Below are positions 23,720 through 29,905 of a stretch of 31,334 nucleotides of DNA, in pieces. The notes beneath the pieces are model-generated. The model worked only from the letters and a program-made list of their open reading frames with translations. It ran no database searches and was not told the origin of the DNA. Source of the stretch: a virus; the IMG/VR virus record IMGVR_UViG_3300042564_000329, positions 1 through 31,334 of that record; one strand, written 5' to 3'. Numbering within the stretch: the stretch's first letter is position 1; each line of letters opens with the position of its first letter. The translations under genes and the position numbers were made by a program.

Positions 23720-25272
23720 TATTCTGTTTCTCCGTTGAAATACTCCTCAAGCACATTCCAGTAGCGCCCAGACTTGCGTACAGTGACCGCGACCGGTTGT
23801 CGAGCGCCTTTCAGTTGCCAAGTGAGTGAACGAGCAGGGGAGGGTAAGTTTACCGCAAGGGCGCGTTTTTTGAAAAACGCTACCGTTTGCGATGTGGGTG
23901 TTTCGGTGCTGATGAAAGTAGAAGCATCAATACGCGCCCCCTCATCTGTGATGCAGGCGTACTGCACGAGCAGCACCGGTTGATTGGGGTTACGCCGCGT
24001 AAATACTGCGACGCAGTTGACGTTGCTGACCTTGGCGGTGATGACCGAGTCATCAGTAACCTCGAGTCCGGTCATGGGGTCAATGGGTATGATGGTGCGC
24101 ACACCAGGATAGACTTTGCGCTCTTTCTTGACGTAAGGCTTAGTGGGCACTGCGGGTAGCTCTTCCGCTTCAGCGTCAAGGCGCTCGCGGTAGAACTTTT
24201 CATACATGTCTACGCCGCCTAAGCGTTGCAGGTTACCCACAAAGTCAAGCACGAGGCAGTTCTTTTTGCTGTCGTGTAGGCGAGTGCCCCGACCTTGAAT
24301 CTGAACCCACAGAGAGGAGGAGAGAGTTGGCCTCAGGCACACGATGCAATCCAGCGCGGGGAAGTCAAAGCCGGTGGTAATCATATCAACCGAGCAGAGC
24401 ACACGGGTCTCGCCGCTCTGGAACCGGTTCATGATGTCATCCCGCTCAGTACCCTTCATGCTACCCGCCATGACTTCTGTTGACCAGCTCGTCACATAGG
24501 CGATAGCTTCAGCGGCACGCACGGCGGCGGTAATGGTCGGGCAATAAACCGCGAGGTGCTTCCGGTTGCTGGCGAGGGTGAGCAATGACTCAGCCATTGA
24601 CTGAAGCCAGTCCTCCATCAACATCTCATCTACCTCGGTCTGAACGAAGTCCCCACTCACGCTCACGTTGTCTAGGTTGAGCTGAAACGCGGTCTCAACA
24701 CCTACTAGCGGGCAGAGCCACCCGTCGTGAACGGCGCGGGGTACAGGGTAGTTATAGGCGAGGCGGTCAAACCAGAACTGCTCCCCGTCACCGTAAATGA
24801 TCCCGTTGTCCATGCGCCACGGCGTAGCGGTCATAGCGACGCGTTGAGCAGCAGGATAACGGCGCAGTATTGACTCATAGAGCGTCGGCTCGCCCTCGTT
24901 GTGCGGGACGCGGTGAGCTTCGTCTATAATGATGAGGTCAGGCGCTTGCATTTCAGCTAGGACACCCATCATGCTTTGAATGGTGCCGAAGGTAACTTGC
25001 CCGTCAACGTCTTTGCGGTTCAGTCCTGCGCAGACGATTGCCGGCTCTAGCTCGCTATAACGAGTGTAAGTGGCAGCGTTTTGTTTGACGAGTTGCTGAA
25101 CGTGGGTGAGTACCCAAATGTTTTTGCCAGCCGCCCTATAGAGGCTAGCTATAGCGGCGATGATGAGAGACTTGCCCGTACCGGTGGCGAGTTGAAGCAC
25201 AGGGTTGACCCCTTTCCCTAGCGCGGCTATAGCGGCGCGGGTTGCTTCGTCTTGGTAGGGTCTGAGTTGCAT
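23719..25272 (-). CDS. SF2 DNA/RNA helicase (DEAH, ResIII/UvsW-like)
   Basis: 517 residues. Motifs in order: Q-like LRPYQDEA (3-10), Walker A ATGTGKS (29-35), Ia VLTHVQQLV, II DEAH (117-120), III TATP (148-151), IV VYCPT, V TTGFDFPALD (299-308) and VI QIQGRGTR (324-331). This set is typical of ResIII-family helicases in phages, as in UvsW or RadD-like proteins, which remodel forks and recombination intermediates. A further ~150 residues at the C-terminus are not assigned. It is the first gene of the leftward transcript. GGAG stands 10 bases before the ATG and a promoter 35-65 bp upstream. Confidence 0.9.
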   Translation of the reverse strand: MQLRPYQDEATRAAIAALGKGVNPVLQLATGTGKSLIIAAIASLYRAAGKNIWVLTHVQQLVKQNAATYTRYSELEPAIVCAGLNRKDVDGQVTFGTIQSMMGVLAEMQAPDLIIIDEAHRVPHNEGEPTLYESILRRYPAAQRVAMTATPWRMDNGIIYGDGEQFWFDRLAYNYPVPRAVHDGWLCPLVGVETAFQLNLDNVSVSGDFVQTEVDEMLMEDWLQSMAESLLTLASNRKHLAVYCPTITAAVRAAEAIAYVTSWSTEVMAGSMKGTERDDIMNRFQSGETRVLCSVDMITTGFDFPALDCIVCLRPTLSSSLWVQIQGRGTRLHDSKKNCLVLDFVGNLQRLGGVDMYEKFYRERLDAEAEELPAVPTKPYVKKERKVYPGVRTIIPIDPMTGLEVTDDSVITAKVSNVNCVAVFTRRNPNQPVLLVQYACITDEGARIDASTFISTETPTSQTVAFFKKRALAVNLPSPARSLTWQLKGARQPVAVTVRKSGRYWNVLEEYFNGETE

Positions 25273-25306
25273 TAAATAATTCTCCAGTTATACGTTATCA
25301 CTGCGA

Positions 25307-25335
25307 ATTATGCCTGAGATTTTTTGAAAAGGCAA
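25307..25335 (-). promoter_or_regulatory. Leftward promoter for the replication genes
   Basis: Minus-strand TTGCCT (25335-25330) and CATAAT (25312-25307) are 17 bp apart. The -35 block TTGCCTTTTCAAAAA is identical to that of the rightward promoter at 25449. The expected start lies near 25300, about 28 bases upstream of the helicase ATG. Confidence 0.65.
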
Positions 25336-25448
25336 ACTCTTTGAAAAACTTTCTTTCCGCGGGATTGAATCACCTACTCCGGAAGCCTAATGTTTATAGG
25401 GGAAATAACCAATAACCAACTGCGGTGAAGGGTCATTAAAAATATCGC

Positions 25449-25478
25449 TTGCCTTTTCAAAAACATTCAACCTATAAT
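25449..25478 (+). promoter_or_regulatory. Rightward promoter for the early/hypermodification operon
   Basis: TTGCCT (25449-25454) and perfect TATAAT (25473-25478) are 18 bp apart. It begins with the same TTGCCTTTTCAAAAA block as the leftward promoter, so the pair are mirror images across about 115 bp. The expected start lies near 25485, some 50 bases before the first ATG (25536). The rest of the space between the divergent promoters (25336-25448) holds no gene that I can see. Confidence 0.7.
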
Positions 25479-25509
25479 TCATTCATTGGTTGGCGCAGTG
25501 CTGACCATG

Positions 25510-25535
25510 ATAACTCAATAACTGGAGAACTCACT
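25510..25535 (+). repeat. Repeated leader, copy 1
   Basis: ATAACTCAATAACT followed by GGAGAACT and a 4-base gap to the ATG at 25536. The same sequence precedes the genes at 25873 and 27288, and a shorter form the gene at 26076. Confidence 0.75.
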
Positions 25536-25835
25536 ATGAACATCAACAAAACAATCATCGCTCGCATCGAAGAGTACCGCGCTACTAACAAGAACCCTTG
25601 CAAGAGCTACGCCACTGAAGCCGCTGCTGAGAAGGCTACTGCTCAAATGGCGCAAGACGCCGCTAACTACTTCCACAAAGAGCGCGGTGTTGAGGCTCGT
25701 CCCGCTCAGTACGTCGTCATCTATAACGAGGCATGGGGTCGCTGGGTTGGCGCGATCAACATGACCGAGCTGATCCAGCGCTCATCAAGCACTGGCGGCT
25801 ACATCGGCTACTGCACAGGCTTCTTCGTTTTCTAA
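25536..25835 (+). CDS. Early small phage protein (99 aa)
   Basis: 99 residues from ATG 25536 (MNINKTIIARIEEYRATNK). Longer readings from an upstream TTG would cover the promoter and leader and are rejected. Ala-rich helices (TEAAAEKATAQMAQDAANYF) lead into a beta part with RPAQYVVIYNEAWGRWVGAINM, and a Gly/Tyr/Phe-rich end. It is the first gene after the rightward promoter, with a clear GGAGAA site. I recall similar proteins in other phages without function. Confidence 0.7.
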   Translation: MNINKTIIARIEEYRATNKNPCKSYATEAAAEKATAQMAQDAANYFHKERGVEARPAQYVVIYNEAWGRWVGAINMTELIQRSSSTGGYIGYCTGFFVF

Positions 25836-25844
25836 TCACCCCTC

Positions 25845-25872
25845 AATAACTCAATAACTAGGAGAACTCAGC
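25845..25872 (+). repeat. Repeated leader, copy 2
   Basis: AATAACTCAATAACTA followed by GGAGAACTCAGC and the ATG at 25873. It matches copies 1 and 4 almost base for base. Confidence 0.75.
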
Positions 25873-26058
25873 ATGACTCAACAAATCGTTATCCGCGTGA
25901 CTAAGAACTACGGTAATACCGTGGTTTACCCTGCTTGCGAGACTTCCAAGAAGCTCGCCGAGCTGATTGGCACTAAAACCTTCACTAACGCCGCCCTCCA
26001 CAAGCTCGTTGACTTAGGCTACGAGATGACTGTTGAGCAAACTCAATTCTCCCTTTAA
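25873..26058 (+). CDS. Early small phage protein (61 aa)
   Basis: 61 residues: MTQQIVIRVTKNYGNTVVYP, then CETSKKLAELIGTKTFTNAALHKLVDLGYEMTVEQ. A short beta hairpin followed by helices. The LAELIGTKTFT...L..LGYE pattern recurs in small phage early proteins, which may carry a DNA-contacting fold, but nothing proves it. AGGAG and the repeated leader set the start. Confidence 0.65.
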   Translation: MTQQIVIRVTKNYGNTVVYPACETSKKLAELIGTKTFTNAALHKLVDLGYEMTVEQTQFSL

Positions 26059-26075
26059 TAACTGGATAACTTATC
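26056..26075 (+). repeat. Repeated leader, short copy 3
   Basis: TAATAACTGGATAACTTATC ends at the ATG at 26076 and begins with the stop codon of the previous gene. It keeps the AATAACTGGA core but lacks the tandem CAATAACT unit. Confidence 0.6.
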
Positions 26076-26444
26076 ATGAAAAGCACTGCTTGGAAAAAAG
26101 ATTACTTGGTCGTGATGCACAGCGACTTTGACGACACTTGGACTGACAAGACCATCCCCTGCACATTTATGCAGGCGATCCGCTACGTCCGCGCTAGAAA
26201 CTGGACTCACGCTATGGACAAGGGCACTGTCCGCATCGTTACTCTCGCCGAGTTCGCGGCTCTCTCCGCCAAGCCTGAACTGACTATCGAGCAGGTCAAC
26301 AAGCAGTTGCTCGAGGCTTGCTACGAAGCCACCGCTCTCTTTGACAACTATCCTCAGTGCTACGAATCAATCGGCACTCACCAAGTGTTGCACAGCGCTA
26401 TCGCCGCCGCTCTCCGATTCCTGAACAAAGAGGTGAAAGCATGA
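26076..26444 (+). CDS. Early phage protein of unknown function (122 aa)
   Basis: 122 residues. The N-terminal half (DYLVVMHSDFDDTWTDKTIPCTFMQAIRYVRAR) is mixed alpha/beta. The C-terminal half is helical (TIEQVNKQLLEACYEATALFDNYPQCYESIG, VLHSAIAAALRFLNKE). No known family is recognised. It begins after the short leader copy, and its TGA overlaps the next ATG (ATGA), tying it to the zinc-finger protein. Confidence 0.65.
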   Translation: MKSTAWKKDYLVVMHSDFDDTWTDKTIPCTFMQAIRYVRARNWTHAMDKGTVRIVTLAEFAALSAKPELTIEQVNKQLLEACYEATALFDNYPQCYESIGTHQVLHSAIAAALRFLNKEVKA

Positions 26445-27262
26445 ACACGATTGATCACTCAGTAGAAGTCGAGCAGGGCTATCGCGACACCTGCGCTAAA
26501 TGCGGCGGTGATGGTCGCTGGAAGGGCTTTGGCGACTGCACCGGCGACATGCGCTGCACTATGTGCAACGGCGCTGGCTTCAAAATGTTCAAAACCTCCT
26601 CAGACGAACGCGCTAAGGCTCGCGAAGCCGCCGCCCGCGCTAAGGCTAAGAAGGAAGCTGAACTCCGCGAACGCGCTGAGCAGTGGTTCGCCGCCCATCC
26701 CGCTGAAGCCGCATGGATGCGCGAGTCTGCCGAGGGCTTTGAGTTCGCTCAGTCTATGATCGACGCGGTGAACACGTATGGCCACCTGACCGAGCGTCAG
26801 ATGGAGACTGTGCAGCGGCTCACTCAGAAGTCTTTAGAGCGTAAACAGCAGTGGGCTAAGGAACGTGCTGAGCGCGAAGCCGCAGCGCCAGAGGTTACCT
26901 CTGAGCGTCTTGAGCAGTCATTCCGCAACGCCAAGGCTAAAGGTCTCAAGTGGCCACGCATCACCATGGGCGAAATGGTCATCAAGCCTGCAGGAGAGAA
27001 CAGCAAGAATCCTGGTGCGCTCTACGTGACTGAGTATGGCGCGTACCTCGGCAAAGTGATGAATGGTAGATTCCTGAAGGTGCGCGAGTGCGGCACTGAG
27101 CAAGAGCAGAAGGTCGTTGGTTTGATCAACGATCCCGTGGGCGCAGCCGAGGCATACGGTCACCTGACCGGTCACTGCTGCATTTGCAACCGAGAGCTGA
27201 CCAATCCTGAGAGCGTTGCTCGCGGTATCGGTCCAATCTGCGCCGATAAATTCGGCTGGTAA
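26441..27262 (+). CDS. Double zinc-finger protein: DnaJ-like Cys-rich N-terminus and DUF6011-like C-terminus (273 aa)
   Basis: 273 residues from ATG 26441, which overlaps the previous stop. The N-terminus has two CxxCxGxG-like knuckles (CAKCGGDG at 18-25 and CTMCNGAG at 39-46), as in the DnaJ cysteine-rich domain, but there is no J domain. A long Ala/Glu/Arg/Lys coiled coil follows (residues about 55-180). The C-terminus HCCICNRELTNPESVARGIGPICADKFG (245-272, quoted here only by its key residues C246, C249, C267) fits DUF6011. It is likely a nucleic-acid or protein adaptor; function unknown. Its stop merges into the repeated leader of the next gene. Confidence 0.7.
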   Translation: MNTIDHSVEVEQGYRDTCAKCGGDGRWKGFGDCTGDMRCTMCNGAGFKMFKTSSDERAKAREAAARAKAKKEAELRERAEQWFAAHPAEAAWMRESAEGFEFAQSMIDAVNTYGHLTERQMETVQRLTQKSLERKQQWAKERAEREAAAPEVTSERLEQSFRNAKAKGLKWPRITMGEMVIKPAGENSKNPGALYVTEYGAYLGKVMNGRFLKVRECGTEQEQKVVGLINDPVGAAEAYGHLTGHCCICNRELTNPESVARGIGPICADKFGW

Positions 27263-27287
27263 TAACTCAATAACTAGGAGAACTGTA
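27262..27287 (+). repeat. Repeated leader, copy 4
   Basis: ATAACTCAATAACTA followed by GGAGAACTGTA and the ATG at 27288, nearly identical to copies 1 and 2. Confidence 0.75.
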
Positions 27288-27464
27288 ATGGTATCACGCA
27301 TGACATTCCTGCTAGTCCTGATCGCCATGGGGGCGGTTGGGACGTTTGATTACGACAACGCGGTCGATGAGGAAGCCGCGTATTGCGACCGCCTGCAAAA
27401 CAAAGTGCATACGGACTACGACAATCTGAAGAGCGTTTGCGCCGCTCGCCACTGGAGCAACTAA
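27288..27464 (+). CDS. Small exported or membrane-anchored protein (58 aa)
   Basis: 58 residues from ATG 27288, set by the leader's GGAGAA. The N-terminus MVSRMTFLLVLIAMGAVGTF is a hydrophobic signal or anchor. The rest (YDNAVDEEAAYCDRLQNKV, then VCAARHW) is polar with C33 and C51, which could form a disulfide outside the cytoplasm. There is no lipobox. Similar tiny proteins occur in phage early regions; function unknown. Confidence 0.6.
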   Translation: MVSRMTFLLVLIAMGAVGTFDYDNAVDEEAAYCDRLQNKVHTDYDNLKSVCAARHWSN

Positions 27465-27465
27465 C

Positions 27466-28170
27466 ATGTCAACACGAATCCACTGGTCTACAGCCGAGCG
27501 AGCGCTCATCAATCAAGCGCTGACTGAGGCGTTCATCGCTAGCCCCATGCTCACCCGCCGCGAAGCCCTTAGCCGCGCCCAGCTCGTCCTGCCGTATGAG
27601 CGCCGCCGTAAAATCACTGATCAAGTCGCCTATAACGAGCGCCCTGTGATTGAGGCTGCGCAGGTTGCGGCTGAAAAAGCACCTAAGCCTGAACCCGCGC
27701 CGGTGAGCGCCCCTGTAGTTGAGCAGCCGCCGGTTAACCCCCTGCTCAAGATCTTTGACGACCTACTAGACGCGCTAGCTGACCGCATAGCCGAGCGCCT
27801 GCGTCCGCAGATGACTCAGGCTGAAGTCAAGCAGCACATCGACGCTGAGTTTGACACGCAGTTCAAGCGCTACAAAGTTGAAGCTACGCCGCCTAAGCCC
27901 CGTAAGCCCTCAGTGTTGATCGTCGGTTTGAACGGCGTTCAGATGACTAGCGTCAGTCGGAACTATCCCGATGTCAAATTCACATTCATGACGGGTGAGG
28001 AAGCCGCGAGCCGTAGCCAGTTCCGCGCTGATCATACAATTTTGATGACTAAGTTTATCAATCACAGCGCTCAGAATAAGTACCGTCAAGCGCCTAACCT
28101 GCATTACTGCAATGGTGGTGTGTCTGACCTGTCAACTACGTTGTACATGATTCAGAAGGCAGGCGTATGA
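27466..28170 (+). CDS. Two-domain early protein with DUF2325-like C-terminus (234 aa)
   Basis: 234 residues. The N-terminus (HWSTAERALINQALTEAF, then TRREALSRAQLVLPYERRRKI) looks like a Myb- or wHTH-type helical domain. A Pro/Ala/Val-rich linker (residues about 68-90) leads to a helical stretch. The C-terminal ~85 residues (SVLIVGLNGVQM, TFMTGEEAASRSQF, HTILMTKFINHSAQNKY, LHYCNGGVSDLSTTLYM) have the Rossmann-like pattern of DUF2325-type domains. GGAG precedes the ATG two bases after the previous gene. I infer a DNA- or nucleotide-binding regulator but cannot prove it. Confidence 0.65.
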   Translation: MSTRIHWSTAERALINQALTEAFIASPMLTRREALSRAQLVLPYERRRKITDQVAYNERPVIEAAQVAAEKAPKPEPAPVSAPVVEQPPVNPLLKIFDDLLDALADRIAERLRPQMTQAEVKQHIDAEFDTQFKRYKVEATPPKPRKPSVLIVGLNGVQMTSVSRNYPDVKFTFMTGEEAASRSQFRADHTILMTKFINHSAQNKYRQAPNLHYCNGGVSDLSTTLYMIQKAGV

Positions 28171-28277
28171 ACAACTGGCCATTCCCACCCGCTACTGGTC
28201 CCGTGCCGTGGACTGCTAAACAAATCCGTGAGTATGCTCGCAAGCAAATCGAGCAGACCGAAAAAGCCCCTTTTTAA
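28167..28277 (+). CDS. Tiny protein (36 aa)
   Basis: A 36-codon gene reading MNNWPFPPATGPVPWTAKQI and ending in REYARKQIEQ plus a short tail. Its ATG overlaps the stop of the 234-aa gene (ATGA). The WPFPP...PWTAKQIREYA pattern is one I have seen in tiny phage proteins. Function unknown. Confidence 0.55.
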   Translation: MNNWPFPPATGPVPWTAKQIREYARKQIEQTEKAPF

Positions 28278-28302
28278 TTAGAATTTTCCTTGGAGATTTG
28301 AA

Positions 28303-28731
28303 ATGAATACAGTAAACTTTTCCAGCATGACGACCCCACAATTAGTGTCGTTTTATAACCGCCACAGCACAACACCGGTCAAGCGCTTTAGTGACCGTAA
28401 AACCGCCGAGCGGCGTTGCGCTGAGGTTTTTGAGAGCTTGCTCTCCCCTGTACCTACTAGCAAAGTGATTAAACAAGTGGTTGACACCTCTACCCGCCCC
28501 GTCATGAAGGACTCGCTCAAGCTCGACCGCACCATCATCTGCGTGAACACCGGCGACACGTGGAAAAATGCGTATCAGATGTGGCGCGACAATCCTGATT
28601 GGATGACTAGCGCTCAGCAAGACCGCCTCACTGCACAGCTCTACGCCGCCGCTAAGGTCGGTGAGCAGAAGATCATTGAAATCAACGCACGCAGCTTCAT
28701 GCTGGTTAACATTAAAGGAGTCAAGAAATGA
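28303..28731 (+). CDS. Early phage protein with FSDRKTAERR motif (142 aa)
   Basis: 142 residues. The N-terminus (MTTPQLVSFYNRHSTTPVKRFSDRKTAERRCAEV) carries a module common in phage and plasmid small proteins, with a likely helical nucleic-acid-binding character. The C-terminal half (TIICVNTGDTWKNAYQMWRDNPDWMTSAQQDRL, IIEINARSFMLVNIKG) is unfamiliar. TTGGAGA precedes the ATG. The gene starts the tightly overlapping block that ends in the DNA-modification genes, so a part in that pathway is possible but unproven. Confidence 0.65.
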   Translation: MNTVNFSSMTTPQLVSFYNRHSTTPVKRFSDRKTAERRCAEVFESLLSPVPTSKVIKQVVDTSTRPVMKDSLKLDRTIICVNTGDTWKNAYQMWRDNPDWMTSAQQDRLTAQLYAAAKVGEQKIIEINARSFMLVNIKGVKK

Positions 28732-28952
28732 ACGAGAACGCGCCTGTATTGGCGGATGTCAAGTGGTTCACCACTGGTAAGGGTATCGTGGGCATCGCGG
28801 CTATGAGGACTGAGACAGGTGACCTCACTTTCCGCATCTGCCCAGTTGATGGTTTTAACGAGGTGATTGACGCTAATCTGGTCATGTCACATGGGGCGGT
28901 TTTCCCTGAGGACGCCGGTTACGCAGTATTCGCACGAGAGGATTCAGAATGA
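28728..28952 (+). CDS. Small protein leading the modification genes (74 aa)
   Basis: 74 residues, beta-rich and acidic (VKWFTTGKGIVGIAAMRTETGDLTFRICPVDGFNEVIDAN, then HGAVFPEDAGYAVFARED). It overlaps both neighbours by ATGA, so it is co-translated with the 142-aa protein and the PLP enzyme. I do not recognise the family. The context suggests an accessory subunit or a regulator of the modification enzymes. Confidence 0.6.
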   Translation: MNENAPVLADVKWFTTGKGIVGIAAMRTETGDLTFRICPVDGFNEVIDANLVMSHGAVFPEDAGYAVFAREDSE

Positions 28953-29905
28953 ACACAGTATTTCCTGAGTTAGCTATTGACCGTAACGTGGTCAAGTGGG
29001 AGCAACACCTCGGCACGCACACCCCGTGGGAGAACCGCAAGGGTATGTGGTTCAAGCGCGATGATTACTTCGCCCCCCTCGGCTACAGTGGTCCGAACGG
29101 CTCAAAGATGCGCCAGCTGATTTGGTACGTCAACAAGTTCCGTCAGGGTAAGACCCACATCGTTACTGGTGCTAGCATTCAGTCTCCTCAGCTGAGCATG
29201 AGCGCTATCGTTGGTGCACATTACGGCTTACGCGCTCGGCAGATCGTCTATAGCAAGCCTGAGACTGTGTTGCGTCATGAGAACCCTCGCATTGCCTACG
29301 GCTTTGATGCTGAGTTTGAGTTCGCTTCTGGTCCGTACAACCCTATCCTGCAGCGCAAGGTGGTTGACCTGACGCAACCGACTTCGCTCGTTGTTGAGTA
29401 CGGCATCACTGTGCCGCATGACCGCTACCCTGAGGAAGATGTGCGTAAGTTTCACGAGGTCGGCGCTCATCAGACCACTAACATGCCGCCCGAAGTCAAG
29501 CGCCTCATCGCCCCTGCTGGGTCGTGTAACTCGCTGACGAGCATCATGCTCGGCTTGAGCCGCGACTCGCATAACATTGAGGAGTTGTTCACTATAGGGA
29601 TCGGTCCCGACAAGCGCGGTTGGATGCGCCAGCGTCTCGCCTACATCGGCGTGGACGTTGATAAGCTGCCGTTCAAGTGGAAGCACTATAGCCTGCACGA
29701 TAGCGGCTACAGCAAGTATAGTGATCACTTTACCGGTGAGAACTATGACGGCATCAAATTTCACCCGACCTACGAGGCTAAGATGTGGCGCTGGTTGACA
29801 CACCATGACCAGTTAGATTATGATGACCAGACCGCCTTCTGGATTGTGGGCAGCGCCCCAGACACGAAGATTGTTGAACCCTTTTACACTAGGAAAGCAT
29901 CATGA
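28949..29905 (+). CDS. PLP-dependent fold-type-II enzyme (ACC-deaminase/D-cysteine-desulfhydrase-like), DNA-modification linked
   Basis: 318 residues. WFKRDDYFAPLGYSGPNGSKMRQL (31-57; key residue K53) matches the PLP-lysine region of ACC deaminase and D-cysteine desulfhydrase (KRxDxxxxxxGGNKxRKL). TGASIQSPQLSMSAIVGAHYGL (73-94) matches the substrate loop and following helix (GGVQSNH...A). APAGSCNSLTS (188-198) fits the glycine-rich phosphate-binding loop. Known members act on amino acids; here the gene is ATGA-coupled to an amino acid:DNA transferase and a DNA kinase. It may therefore act on the amino acid after attachment to thymine, or make the donor. A plain metabolic role is the alternative. 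Confidence 0.75.
   Translation: MNTVFPELAIDRNVVKWEQHLGTHTPWENRKGMWFKRDDYFAPLGYSGPNGSKMRQLIWYVNKFRQGKTHIVTGASIQSPQLSMSAIVGAHYGLRARQIVYSKPETVLRHENPRIAYGFDAEFEFASGPYNPILQRKVVDLTQPTSLVVEYGITVPHDRYPEEDVRKFHEVGAHQTTNMPPEVKRLIAPAGSCNSLTSIMLGLSRDSHNIEELFTIGIGPDKRGWMRQRLAYIGVDVDKLPFKWKHYSLHDSGYSKYSDHFTGENYDGIKFHPTYEAKMWRWLTHHDQLDYDDQTAFWIVGSAPDTKIVEPFYTRKAS

Noticed and set aside
25336-25448. Further promoter-like boxes (a TATAAA on the minus strand near 25395)
   Set aside because: The matching -35 is at a poor distance (15 bp) and lacks the TTGNCTTTT block of the other promoters.
25449-25535. 29-residue extension of the first rightward gene
   Set aside because: It begins in the promoter -35; the transcript would not include it.
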